Below, one piece after another: positions 53,060 to 61,724 of a stretch of 64,000 nucleotides of DNA. Under the pieces are notes generated by a model. That model did no database searches. It was not told where the DNA came from and was given only the letters and a program-made list of their open reading frames with translations. Position 1 is the first letter of the stretch. Each line of letters begins with the position of its first letter. Origin of the DNA: an uncultured Cellulophaga sp. Its GTDB lineage: Bacteria; Bacteroidota; Bacteroidia; Flavobacteriales; Flavobacteriaceae. The translations under genes and the position numbers were made by a program. Location of the stretch: positions 124,001 through 188,000 of the forward strand of contig CANMEI010000002.1 of NCBI GenBank assembly GCA_947496695.1, in the 5' to 3' direction.

Positions 53060-54640
53060 ATGAAAACAATTCAAAACATCGGCCTTGTAATTTTCTTAAT
53101 AGGCTTAGCAATATTTACAGTATTACCATTATCAGGAACTTTTAAATTAGAACAAAGTTCATTTAACAGCATTATTGCTGAAAAAAATATAAAGAGTGAA
53201 GTCTTTATTCAAAATATAGAAAATAATATAGTTGGCAAAGAGCTAAGTGGCATGCAATCATTGTCTCCTTTAGTAAAAGACGCATTAAACAATGCTAACG
53301 AAACACATGTTAAAAACAAAGAATACGGAAAAAAAATATACACCAGCTCTAGTGATATGGCTACCGCAATCGGAAAAAAATCTGGCATTGGCTTTATAGC
53401 TAAAAACAAAGGTATTGTATGGTTTTTAACTTTCGGACTAGGTATTATAGGGGCATTAATGTTTATTCTACCTAATGCAATTTTATTAGGCAAAAAAGGA
53501 ATAAAAAATGATGGAGTTTACCACGGTAAAGATACTAACAGAGGTTGGATTGCTTGGATGGTTTTTATTTTTTTAGTTTCATTTTACCTTGTACTATATT
53601 TTGCATCAGAATATGCTACAAACTGGACATTTGCTGTTGACCCTATTAGTGAGAGCTTAAGTGGTAACCCTGCAGGTCATTGGTTTGTTTATGGTTTCAT
53701 GTACTGCATTGTAATGAGTGTTATGGCAGTACGTATGTATATAAAATACCGTCACAACATGTACCAAGTTGTACGTACAACTTCTGTATTATTTTTTCAG
53801 ATAGTATTTGCCTTTCTTATTCCTGAAATAATGGTACGCTTACAAATGCCGTATTATGATTTTAAAAATGCGTTTCCGTTAGATTATGATTTCTTCTTTC
53901 AATGGAATTTAAAATCACTCTTAAATAGTGGTGGCATCGGCTTATTCATTTTAGTTTGGGGTATTGTATTAACCTTAGTGTTTGTACCTGTAATGGTTTA
54001 TTTCTTTGGAAAAAGATGGTACTGTTCTTGGGTTTGTGGTTGCGGTGGTTTAGCTGAAACATTAGGAGACCCGTATAGACAACATTCTAGTAAATCTTTA
54101 TTTTCTTGGAAGGTAGAACGTTGGTTAATACACGGTGTGTTATTATTTGCATTAATAATGACTGGCTTAACATTATATAGCTTTTTTGCCGAAACAAGTA
54201 CTGTTTTAGGAATAAAAACATCAAGCATACAAAACCTTTACAGTTTATTAATTGGATCAATATTCGCTGGCGTAATAGGCACAGGTTTTTATCCAATATT
54301 CGGTAACAGAGTTTGGTGTAGATTTGGTTGTCCGCTTGCCGCATATTTAGGTTTTGTACAACGTTTTAAATCTCGTTTTAGAATTACTACTAATGGTGGT
54401 CAATGTATTTCATGTGGTAACTGTTCTACTTATTGCGAACAGGGTATTGATGTTAGATCTTATGCTCAAAAAGGAGAAAATATTGTTCGTTCAAGTTGTG
54501 TAGGTTGTGGCGTTTGTTCAGCTGTTTGTCCTCGTGGTGTTTTAAAATTAGAAAACGGACCAGAAGAAGGTCGTATTAACCCTACTGAAGTTCTTTTAGG
54601 TAATGATGTAGATTTAATGGAGCTAGTTAACAAAAAATAA
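53060..54640 (+). CDS. NapH/YccM-like 4Fe-4S membrane protein
   Basis: A 526-residue membrane protein: about five membrane helices, a CxxxCxCGG cluster near residue 320 (SWVCGCGGLAETLGDP), CRFGCPLAAYLG and two adjacent 4Fe-4S ferredoxin motifs near the C-terminus (CISCGNCSTYCEQG and CVGCGVCSAVCPRG). The family moves electrons across or along the membrane, usually to a partner enzyme. Paired with the upstream FAD oxidoreductase. The next four genes are a YwqK protein and glycosyltransferases, so its partner pathway is unclear. Confidence 0.88.
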   Translation: MKTIQNIGLVIFLIGLAIFTVLPLSGTFKLEQSSFNSIIAEKNIKSEVFIQNIENNIVGKELSGMQSLSPLVKDALNNANETHVKNKEYGKKIYTSSSDMATAIGKKSGIGFIAKNKGIVWFLTFGLGIIGALMFILPNAILLGKKGIKNDGVYHGKDTNRGWIAWMVFIFLVSFYLVLYFASEYATNWTFAVDPISESLSGNPAGHWFVYGFMYCIVMSVMAVRMYIKYRHNMYQVVRTTSVLFFQIVFAFLIPEIMVRLQMPYYDFKNAFPLDYDFFFQWNLKSLLNSGGIGLFILVWGIVLTLVFVPVMVYFFGKRWYCSWVCGCGGLAETLGDPYRQHSSKSLFSWKVERWLIHGVLLFALIMTGLTLYSFFAETSTVLGIKTSSIQNLYSLLIGSIFAGVIGTGFYPIFGNRVWCRFGCPLAAYLGFVQRFKSRFRITTNGGQCISCGNCSTYCEQGIDVRSYAQKGENIVRSSCVGCGVCSAVCPRGVLKLENGPEEGRINPTEVLLGNDVDLMELVNKK

Positions 54641-54645
54641 GTCCA

Positions 54646-55128
54646 ATGCAATTCAAAGCTTTTTTTTATGTTTGTGCCATTATTTTTAGCATAAATAGTG
54701 TTATTGCAAAAACATACACTAAAAATTATTATGATACTGGTGAGTTAAAATCTGAAGGCTGGATTGAAAACAACACCAAAAATGGATATTGGAAATTTTA
54801 TTACAAAAATGGAAATATTTCAAAAGAAGGACATTTTAATAACGATATTAAAGTAGCCTACTGGCATTACTTTTTTGAAAACGGAAATTCTGATAAAGAA
54901 GGAAAATACGAAAACGGTGAAAAAACTAAGTGGTGGTTATTCTATAATAGTAAAGGATATATAGAGCACAAATGCCAATTAAGTCATGGAGTTAAAAATG
55001 GGTATTGTTTAAAATATACAAACCAAAAATTAACTTCAGCTGAAAAATATAAAAATGGACAAAAAATTAAAGAATGGTTTAGTTTTTCAAGTTTTAAGAA
55101 TGAAAACAAACTATCTGACTTAAAATAA
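54646..55128 (+). CDS. YwqK/MORN-repeat exported protein
   Basis: A 160-residue protein with a signal peptide (about 1-21) and about four short MORN-type repeats (YYDTGELKSEGW, YKNGNISKEGHF, FENGNSDKEGKY, and so on), each with conserved Gly-x-x-x-x-E-G. Annotated in databases as YwqK-family antitoxin, but there is no toxin partner here, so that name should not be taken literally. It lies five bases after the ferredoxin gene and overlaps the next glycosyltransferase by one base. Confidence 0.85.
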   Translation: MQFKAFFYVCAIIFSINSVIAKTYTKNYYDTGELKSEGWIENNTKNGYWKFYYKNGNISKEGHFNNDIKVAYWHYFFENGNSDKEGKYENGEKTKWWLFYNSKGYIEHKCQLSHGVKNGYCLKYTNQKLTSAEKYKNGQKIKEWFSFSSFKNENKLSDLK

Positions 55129-55817
55129 TGAGTGTAATTAAAGTTATAATACCTGCTTTTAACGAAGCAGACTCTATCGCTCATGTAATTAATGAATTAC
55201 CTGATACAGTAACAGAAATAATTGTAGTTAACAACAACTCTACTGACAAAACCGTTGAAAATGCTAAAAATGCTGGGGCTACTGTACTAACTGAAAACAA
55301 AAAAGGATATGGTTACGCATGCCTTGCAGGTTTAAATTATATAGCCAAACAATCCAAACAACCCGATATTATCGTATTTGTTGATGGAGACTATTCTGAC
55401 TACCCAGAAGAACTTTCTATATTAGTTGCACCAATTATAAATGATAATATTGATATGGTTATAGGAGCACGTGTTGAATCTTTAAGAGAAGAAGACTCTA
55501 TGACACCTCAACAAATATTTGGAAATTGGCTTGCAACCTTTTTAATGAAGCTTTTTTTCAAAGCTAAATTTACCGATTTAGGCCCGTTTAGAGCCATAAA
55601 ATACGACAAACTACTTGCATTAAACATGCAAGACAAAACTTATGGATGGACTGTAGAAATGCAATTAAAGGCTTTAAAAAACAAATTTACATATACCGAA
55701 GTACCAGTACGTTATAAAAAAAGAATTGGAATATCAAAAGTGTCTGGTACCGTAAAAGGTAGTATATTTGCAGGCATTAAAATCTTAAGTTGGATTTTTA
55801 AATACAGTCTAAAATAA
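55128..55817 (+). CDS. GT2 glycosyltransferase, dolichol-phosphate-mannose-synthase-like
   Basis: A 229-residue GT-A enzyme. The N-terminus is VIKVIIPAFNEADSIAHVI, with VVNNNSTDKT, FVDGDYSDYPEEL (DxD-type) and YGWTVEMQLKAL; KKRIGISKVSGT near the end is the phospho-lipid-linked acceptor region. It is expected to transfer a sugar from a nucleotide donor to a polyprenyl phosphate at the inner leaflet. A polyprenyl-phosphate sugar is the natural donor for the GT-C-like membrane protein two genes later. Confidence 0.85.
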   Translation: MSVIKVIIPAFNEADSIAHVINELPDTVTEIIVVNNNSTDKTVENAKNAGATVLTENKKGYGYACLAGLNYIAKQSKQPDIIVFVDGDYSDYPEELSILVAPIINDNIDMVIGARVESLREEDSMTPQQIFGNWLATFLMKLFFKAKFTDLGPFRAIKYDKLLALNMQDKTYGWTVEMQLKALKNKFTYTEVPVRYKKRIGISKVSGTVKGSIFAGIKILSWIFKYSLK

Positions 55818-55819
55818 TT

Positions 55820-57304
55820 ATGGAATTAGTAATTTCTTACATTATCATTACAATTTATAGTTTATCATTATTATTGATATTTTTCTATAGCCTAGCTCAA
55901 TTAAACTTACTAATCAACTACTTAGGTAATAAGCGAAAAGATAAAACTGCACCTAAATACAACTTGTTAGACCCAAAAGAAATACCTTTTGTAACCATTC
56001 AACTTCCTGTTTATAATGAGGAATATGTTATGGATAGGTTACTTGAAAATATTGCTAAATTAGAATACCCAACCAATAAACTAGAAATTCAGGTACTAGA
56101 TGACTCTACGGATGATACTGTAATTGAAACGGCAGCTCACGTTAAAAAATTACAAGAAACCGGGTTAGATATTACACATATTTGCAGAACTAATAGACAA
56201 GGTTTTAAAGCTGGAGCTTTAAAAGAGGGTTTGGAAATTGCAAAAGGAGACTTTATTGCCATTTTTGATGCTGATTTTTTACCATCACCAGACTGGTTAA
56301 AGAAAACCGTAATTTATTTTAAAGACAAAGAAATTGGTGTTGTTCAAACACGCTGGGGACATATTAATAGAGATTATTCCACATTAACAAAAATACAAGC
56401 ATTTGCTTTAGATGCTCATTTTACATTAGAACAAGTTGGCCGTAATGCAAAAGGTCACTTTATTAATTTTAATGGTACCGCAGGTATATGGCGTAAAGAC
56501 TGTATTATTGATGCTGGTAACTGGGAAGGTGATACACTTACTGAAGATTTAGATTTAAGCTATAGAGCACAATTAAAAAATTGGAAATTTAAATATTTGG
56601 AAGATGTTGAAACTCCTGCTGAGCTTCCTGTAGTTATTAGTGCCGCACGTTCTCAACAATTTAGATGGAATAAAGGTGGTGCAGAAAACTTTAGAAAAAC
56701 AGTAACTAGTGTAGTTACAGCTAAAAACATTCCTTTTAAAACTAAGTTTCATGGAGTGATGCATTTATTAAATAGCTCAATGTTTTTATGCGTATTTATT
56801 GTTGCTCTTTTAAGCATCCCAATGCTTTATATAAAAAACAGTTACGGCCATTTAGGGTGGATTTTTGAAGTAACAAGTTTTTTCATTGTAAGTACAATTA
56901 TACTATTTGTTTGTTATTGGTTTACCTATAAAAGTATACAAGGTAGTAGCATTAATAACTTTGTAGATTATATAAAAATATTCTTTACTTTTTTCTCTGT
57001 AGCCCTAGGTTTCTCTTTACACAACTCAATTGCTGTATTAGAAGGTCACATGGGTAAAAGAAGTGAATTTGTACGTACTCCAAAATTCAATTTAGATAAT
57101 ATAAAAAACAGCTGGAAAGGCAATAAATACTTAGCTAAAAAACTATCTCCAAATATGATTTTAGAGGCAGCATTAATGATCTATTTCCTATTCGGAATGT
57201 ATAGCGCTATACCTTTAAATGATTATGGATTGTTTCCTTTTCATTTTATGTTATTTCTTGGGTTTGGTTTTGTATTTTTCAAATCACTTACTTCTAGAGC
57301 ATAA
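55820..57304 (+). CDS. Processive GT2 glycosyltransferase, cellulose-synthase-like
   Basis: A 494-residue membrane protein. An N-terminal helix, then the GT-A domain with LPVYNEEYVMDRL, VLDDSTDDT, FDADFLPSPDWL (DxD), TEDLDLSYRAQ, and QQFRWNKGG (the QxxRW processivity motif), followed by four or more C-terminal helices. The motif set D, DxD, (E/T)ED, QxxRW marks processive enzymes that make beta-linked glycans or glycolipids. No cyclic-di-GMP PilZ domain is visible. Acts with the neighbouring GT2 and GT-C genes. Confidence 0.87.
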   Translation: MELVISYIIITIYSLSLLLIFFYSLAQLNLLINYLGNKRKDKTAPKYNLLDPKEIPFVTIQLPVYNEEYVMDRLLENIAKLEYPTNKLEIQVLDDSTDDTVIETAAHVKKLQETGLDITHICRTNRQGFKAGALKEGLEIAKGDFIAIFDADFLPSPDWLKKTVIYFKDKEIGVVQTRWGHINRDYSTLTKIQAFALDAHFTLEQVGRNAKGHFINFNGTAGIWRKDCIIDAGNWEGDTLTEDLDLSYRAQLKNWKFKYLEDVETPAELPVVISAARSQQFRWNKGGAENFRKTVTSVVTAKNIPFKTKFHGVMHLLNSSMFLCVFIVALLSIPMLYIKNSYGHLGWIFEVTSFFIVSTIILFVCYWFTYKSIQGSSINNFVDYIKIFFTFFSVALGFSLHNSIAVLEGHMGKRSEFVRTPKFNLDNIKNSWKGNKYLAKKLSPNMILEAALMIYFLFGMYSAIPLNDYGLFPFHFMLFLGFGFVFFKSLTSRA

Positions 57305-57306
57305 GT

Positions 57307-58641
57307 ATGTTTGCGTATTGGAAACTTCATAAAGTTCCAATTATTTTGATGCTTATAAGTAGCATCTTATATTACATATTTGCATATCATTTTGAACGAA
57401 CAGAATTTATAAAATTAATAACGCTATTTTTTGCGTTATTAATTTTATGTTATAAGCTAGTTCAGTTTGAAAAATGGAATGTAAAATTCCTACTCGCTTC
57501 AGGTGTGATTTTCAGAATAATATTCCTGTTTATTCTTCCGAATTTTTCTCAAGATTTTTATCGTTTTATATGGGACGGAGAACTTGTTAGTAATTTTCAA
57601 AACCCATATTTATATACACCAAATGAGCTTATTACACAACCAAATTTGGTTATTAATAATGCTAATGAACTATTGAAAGGCATGGGAGATTTAAGCCCTA
57701 AATTTCATAGTAATTATCCGCCTTTAAATCAACTTATTTTTGCGATAGCTGCATTATTAGGTTTTAAATCTATTTTTGGATCTGTATTAATAATGCGAGG
57801 CATTATTATACTTGCTGATATAGGGGTTGTTTATTTTGGAAGAAAATTATTAAAAAACTTAAATCTTCCTCCCCATTTAATATTTTGGTATTTTTTAAAT
57901 CCATTAATTATTATTGAACTTACCGGAAACCTTCATTTTGAAGGTGTCATGTTATTTTTATTTGCCTGGTCATTGTATTTATTATCAAAAAATAAATGGC
58001 AATTAGCTGGTGTTATTTATGCACTCTCAATTTCTATAAAATTAGTGCCATTATTGTTTCTACCATTATTTTTTAAATATTTCAACTTAAAAAAAAGTAT
58101 TCTATTTTATTGTATCGTAGGTATTACTTCTCTACTATTAGTAGCTCCATTCTATACCTCTGAATTTATTTCAAATTATTCCGAAACAGTAGGTCTTTGG
58201 TTTTCTAATTTTGAGTTTAATGCAAGTATTTACAATATTATTAAAACAACTGCTATCACCTATTTTAATGGCAAGCCTTGGGAAATAGTAAAAGCTTATG
58301 GAAAAATAACACCTTACGCGACAATTATAATTGTAATTCTTTTCACATTTTTAAGAAAAAACGAAAAGTTAACTACCTTGATAAGCTCAATGTTTTGGGT
58401 ACTTACCATCTATTATTTTATTTCTACAACAGTACACCCTTGGTATGTAATTTTTCTAGTATTCTTAACTGTTTTTACCAAATACAGATTTGCGCTTATT
58501 TGGTCCGGATTCATTATTTTAAGTTATTATGCATATTCAAATGCTAATTATATTGAACATTTAGGCATTTTAGCGCTTGAATATACTTTAGTAATAAGCT
58601 ATATGATTTACGAATTAAGTATCGTTCGTAACAAAAAGTAA
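57307..58641 (+). CDS. GT-C-like membrane glycosyltransferase
   Basis: A 444-residue protein with about ten to twelve hydrophobic helices, two bases after the processive GT2 gene. Features of a polyprenyl-phosphate-dependent mannosyltransferase family are the first loop with SQDFYRFIWDGELVSNFQNPYLYTP (an acidic WDG), SNYPPLNQLIFAIA, and the later helices with WYFLNPLIIIELTGNLHFEG. Donor and acceptor are not known. It ends the plus-strand block; no terminator is visible before the leader-ORF promoter 29 bases later. Confidence 0.8.
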   Translation: MFAYWKLHKVPIILMLISSILYYIFAYHFERTEFIKLITLFFALLILCYKLVQFEKWNVKFLLASGVIFRIIFLFILPNFSQDFYRFIWDGELVSNFQNPYLYTPNELITQPNLVINNANELLKGMGDLSPKFHSNYPPLNQLIFAIAALLGFKSIFGSVLIMRGIIILADIGVVYFGRKLLKNLNLPPHLIFWYFLNPLIIIELTGNLHFEGVMLFLFAWSLYLLSKNKWQLAGVIYALSISIKLVPLLFLPLFFKYFNLKKSILFYCIVGITSLLLVAPFYTSEFISNYSETVGLWFSNFEFNASIYNIIKTTAITYFNGKPWEIVKAYGKITPYATIIIVILFTFLRKNEKLTTLISSMFWVLTIYYFISTTVHPWYVIFLVFLTVFTKYRFALIWSGFIILSYYAYSNANYIEHLGILALEYTLVISYMIYELSIVRNKK

Positions 58642-58669
58642 ATTTTTTGTAAAAATTTCAACACAAGTG

Positions 58670-58698
58670 TTGTCAAGTTAATTTAATTTGTACATTTG
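58670..58698 (+). promoter_or_regulatory. Promoter of the arginine operon
   Basis: TTG (58670-58672), 18 bases, TACATTTG (58691-58698), an exact -7 match. The expected transcript start is about 58705, so the leader ORF ATG at 58707 is almost at the 5' end of the mRNA. Confidence 0.7.
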
Positions 58699-58706
58699 AC
58701 TCGATA

Positions 58707-58793
58707 ATGAACAAAAACGCACACATATTAGTTTCTACAAACAGGGCAACCGCTCCTGTGCGTTCATTTACACCTACACGCCGTCGCCCGTAA
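58707..58793 (+). CDS. Arginine-rich leader peptide (putative attenuator)
   Basis: A 28-codon ORF with ATG at 58707 and TAA at 58791. It begins MNKNAHILVSTNRATAP and contains five Arg codons (codons 13, 19, 25, 26, 27), the last three consecutive and one codon before the stop. This is the layout of a ribosome-mediated attenuator: ribosomes short of charged Arg-tRNA would stall there. The Arg codons lie just ahead of competing RNA structures and the operon that follows makes arginine. Bacteria in this phylum do not use strong ribosome sites, and the start is nearly leaderless, so translation initiation cannot be judged from a Shine-Dalgarno. No protein function beyond sensing is expected. Confidence 0.75.
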   Translation: MNKNAHILVSTNRATAPVRSFTPTRRRP

Positions 58794-58831
58794 GGGTGTG
58801 TTATATTATGGAAATAGGTGTGTCCATTTCC
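58770..58831 (+). promoter_or_regulatory. Competing RNA pairings after the Arg codons
   Basis: Three structures can be drawn: hairpin CGCCC/GGGTG (58785-58789 with 58794-58798, loop GTAA holding the stop codon); long-range ACACCTA (58770-58776) with TAGGTGT (58815-58821); and hairpin GGAAAT/ATTTCC (58810-58815 with 58826-58831). The second and third share bases, so they are mutually exclusive. A ribosome stalled on the three Arg codons (58779-58787) would cover the first two left arms and free the third. No T run follows the last hairpin, so the output may be translational or Rho-dependent. Confidence 0.5.
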
Positions 58832-58886
58832 GCAAAAAGTCAAAACAATATTTCAATTAATTTTTTATTCATAATCCTAATTGGCA

Positions 58887-59528
58887 ATGGAAATACAAAT
58901 TGCTAACGAGTCACATTTTAAATACGCTGAAGTTATTTGCGATACTATAGCTGAATCTGCTAAAGTTAGAGGTACAGGAATTGCAAAAAGAACTCCGGAG
59001 TACATTTGTAAAAGGCTAGGTAATGGGAATGCCATTATTGCTTTAGACAATGGAAAATTTGCTGGTTTTTGTTATATAGAAGTTTGGGGGCACGAGAAAT
59101 TTGTTGCCAACTCTGGTCTTATTGTGCATCCTGATTACAGATCACAAGGGCTTGCTAAAAAAATAAAAGAAAAAACATTTGAGCTATCAAAGGAAAAATT
59201 TCCTGATGCTAAAATATTTGGCATTACTACTGGTCTAGCTGTAATGAAAATTAATTACGAACTAGGGTACAAACCAACCACATTTTCAGAACTTACAGAT
59301 GATCCTGAATTCTGGAAAGGTTGTCAAACATGCAAAAATTTTGACATTCTTACCCGTACAGAACGTAAAATGTGCCTATGTACTGGTATGCTGTATGACC
59401 CTGCAACTCAAAGTAAACAAAAAGAAACTAAAGAAGTTATAGAGAATACCGAAAAAGTAAACCCTAAAGCTTTTAAAAGATTAAAAAGTATAAAAGAATC
59501 CCTTTTCCTAAAAAAGAAAGAAAAATGA
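58887..59528 (+). CDS. GNAT acetyltransferase of the arginine operon
   Basis: A 213-residue GNAT-fold protein starting MEIQIANESHFKYAEVICDT at the ATG at 58887; a TTG two codons upstream is less likely. Acyl-CoA-binding segment HPDYRSQGLAKKI is present. The C-terminal part carries a Cys cluster CQTCKNFDILTRTERKMCLC that resembles a zinc site. As the first gene before argG and with no argA or argJ in view, it probably makes the N-acylglutamate for arginine synthesis (acetyl or, in Bacteroidota, succinyl). This substrate assignment is inference. It overlaps argG as ATGA. Confidence 0.75.
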   Translation: MEIQIANESHFKYAEVICDTIAESAKVRGTGIAKRTPEYICKRLGNGNAIIALDNGKFAGFCYIEVWGHEKFVANSGLIVHPDYRSQGLAKKIKEKTFELSKEKFPDAKIFGITTGLAVMKINYELGYKPTTFSELTDDPEFWKGCQTCKNFDILTRTERKMCLCTGMLYDPATQSKQKETKEVIENTEKVNPKAFKRLKSIKESLFLKKKEK

Positions 59529-60715
59529 AAAAATTAGTATTAGCCTATAGCGGAGGATTAGACACGTCATATTGTGCAAAACATTTATCAAAAGATGAAG
59601 GATTTGAAGTTCATGCTGTTAGCGTAAACACTGGTGGTTTTTCAAAAGAAGAAATTAGTGTAATTGAAAAAAAAGCTATCGAATTAGGTGCATCTTCATA
59701 TAAATCTATTGATGCTGTTCAAACATTTTACGATAAAGTTGTAAAGTATTTAATTTTTGGTAATGTTCTTAAAAATAATACGTATCCACTTTCTGTAAGT
59801 GCAGAACGTATTGTACAAGCTATTGAAATTGTAAATTACGCAAAAAAAGTAGGTGCTAATTATATTGCTCACGGTAGTACTGGTGCTGGTAATGATCAAG
59901 TTAGATTTGATATGATTTTTCAAATTATAGCTCCAGAAATAGAAATTATAACTCCTATTAGAGATAACAAACTTTCAAGAGAAACGGAAATTGCATATTT
60001 GAAAGAAAACGGAATTGATTACCCTTGGGAAAAGGCAAAGTACTCAATTAACAGAGGACTTTGGGGAACTTCAGTAGGTGGTGAAGAAACCTTAACTTCT
60101 CAAAATGCACTCCCAGATAGTGCCTATCCAAGTCAACTAAAAGAAAAAGAACCTACAGATGTAAAACTAACTTTTGATAAAGGAGAGTTAGTGGCTGTTA
60201 ACGGTACCAAAGATAACCCTGTTGCGAATATAGAAAAGTTAGAAGCTATGGCATCTAAATACGCTATTGGTAGAGATATTCATGTTGGTGATACTATTAT
60301 CGGGACAAAAGGAAGAGTTGGTTTTGAAGCTGCTGCTGCATTAATTATTATAAAAGCACATCATTTATTAGAGAAACATACACTTACAAAGTGGCAACAA
60401 TATCAAAAAGAACAACAAGGTAATTTTTACGGAATGTTATTACATGAAGGTAATTATTTAGATGCTGTAATGCGTAATATTGAAGCTTTCTTAACTGATA
60501 CTCAAAAGAATGTTACTGGTGATGTTTTCTTAAGCTTATACCCTTTCCAATTTAGGTTAAACGGAATTTCATCTGAACATGATTTAATGACCGATGCTTT
60601 TGGTAGTTATGGTGAAGAAAACAAAGGATGGTCAGCTACTGACGCTAAAGGATTTATAAAAATACTTTCAAATTCAGGTAGAATTTATAATCATGTAAAT
60701 CACAAAAATGATTAA
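59525..60715 (+). CDS. argG: Argininosuccinate synthase
   Basis: Joins citrulline and aspartate with ATP in arginine synthesis. The 396-residue protein has the PP-loop SGGLDTSYC near the N-terminus, then VSVNTGG, GSTGAGNDQVRFD, and later YPWEKAKYSINRGLWGTSVGGEE. Full length. Starts on the overlapping ATGA of the GNAT gene and overlaps argC by eight bases, so the operon is tightly coupled. Confidence 0.95.
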   Translation: MKKLVLAYSGGLDTSYCAKHLSKDEGFEVHAVSVNTGGFSKEEISVIEKKAIELGASSYKSIDAVQTFYDKVVKYLIFGNVLKNNTYPLSVSAERIVQAIEIVNYAKKVGANYIAHGSTGAGNDQVRFDMIFQIIAPEIEIITPIRDNKLSRETEIAYLKENGIDYPWEKAKYSINRGLWGTSVGGEETLTSQNALPDSAYPSQLKEKEPTDVKLTFDKGELVAVNGTKDNPVANIEKLEAMASKYAIGRDIHVGDTIIGTKGRVGFEAAAALIIIKAHHLLEKHTLTKWQQYQKEQQGNFYGMLLHEGNYLDAVMRNIEAFLTDTQKNVTGDVFLSLYPFQFRLNGISSEHDLMTDAFGSYGEENKGWSATDAKGFIKILSNSGRIYNHVNHKND

Positions 60716-61682
60716 AGCAGGAATAATAGGTGGTTCTGGGTATACTGGTGGAGAGCTTATCAGAATACTTTTAAACCATCCGGAAGTAACAATAGATTTT
60801 GTATACAGTACAACAAGAGCTGGAAAAAAAATAACAACAGCACACCTTGATTTATTAGGGGTTACTGATATTACTTTTACAGGTGATGTAAACTTAAATG
60901 TTGATGTTGTTTTTCTATGTTTAGGTCACGGAAATTCAACTACATTTTTAAATGCTAATGACTTTTCAGCAAACACAAAAATTATTGATTTAAGTAATGA
61001 TTTCAGACTTAATGCTGATGCCGTTTTAAATGGAAAAGAGTTTATTTATGGTTTACCTGAAACAAATAAAGAAAAAATAAAAAGCGCTAATTACATTGCA
61101 AATCCTGGTTGTTTCGCTACCGCTATTCAATTAGCTTTATTACCATTAGCAAAAGCCGGATTATTAGATAATGAAATACATATAAATGCTGTAACGGGTA
61201 GTACAGGTGCTGGTGTTAGCCCATCTGCAACATCTCATTTTAGCTGGAGAAATAACAATGTATCTTGGTATAAACCATTTACACATCAACATTTAGGTGA
61301 AATTGGCGAAAGCTTAGCTTCTTACAAAAACGAAGTTGGTGAATTATTCTTTTTACCAAACCGAGGGAATTTTACAAGAGGAATTTTAGCTACTACATAC
61401 ACTAAATTTAATGGTAGTTTAGATGAGGCTAAAGCATTATATAATGACTTTTATAAAGATGCTTTGTTTACTCAAATTTCTGATCAAGAATTAAATTTAA
61501 AGCAGGTTGTAAATACAAATCAATGCCATATTCATTTACACAAATTTAATGATCGATTATTGATTACCTCTGCTATTGATAACCTATTAAAAGGTGCTTC
61601 AGGCCAAGCAGTACAAAACATGAACTTAATGTTTGGTTTTCAAGAAAATATAGGGCTGAATTTAAAAGCAGGAGTTTTTTAG
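60708..61682 (+). CDS. argC: N-acetyl-gamma-glutamyl-phosphate reductase
   Basis: NADPH-dependent reduction of N-acylglutamyl-5-phosphate to the semialdehyde; 324 residues. The N-terminal Rossmann motif is GIIGGSGYTGGELIRIL, the catalytic Cys is in ANPGCFATAIQLALLPL, and HQHLGEIGE contributes the catalytic His. Typical length, complete. In Bacteroidota the acyl group may be succinyl instead of acetyl; this cannot be decided from the sequence alone. Confidence 0.94.
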   Translation: MIKAGIIGGSGYTGGELIRILLNHPEVTIDFVYSTTRAGKKITTAHLDLLGVTDITFTGDVNLNVDVVFLCLGHGNSTTFLNANDFSANTKIIDLSNDFRLNADAVLNGKEFIYGLPETNKEKIKSANYIANPGCFATAIQLALLPLAKAGLLDNEIHINAVTGSTGAGVSPSATSHFSWRNNNVSWYKPFTHQHLGEIGESLASYKNEVGELFFLPNRGNFTRGILATTYTKFNGSLDEAKALYNDFYKDALFTQISDQELNLKQVVNTNQCHIHLHKFNDRLLITSAIDNLLKGASGQAVQNMNLMFGFQENIGLNLKAGVF

Positions 61683-61724
61683 TAAAAACACGTAAATAGT
61701 GTGTTTCATAAAATTAAAGAAAAT

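Noticed and set aside
54087..54344. Minus-strand ORFs opposite the polyferredoxin gene
   Set aside because: Antisense shadow; the plus-strand gene has complete ferredoxin motifs.
54646..55128. Toxin-antitoxin system based on the YwqK annotation
   Set aside because: No toxin gene beside it; MORN repeats and a signal peptide fit an envelope protein better.
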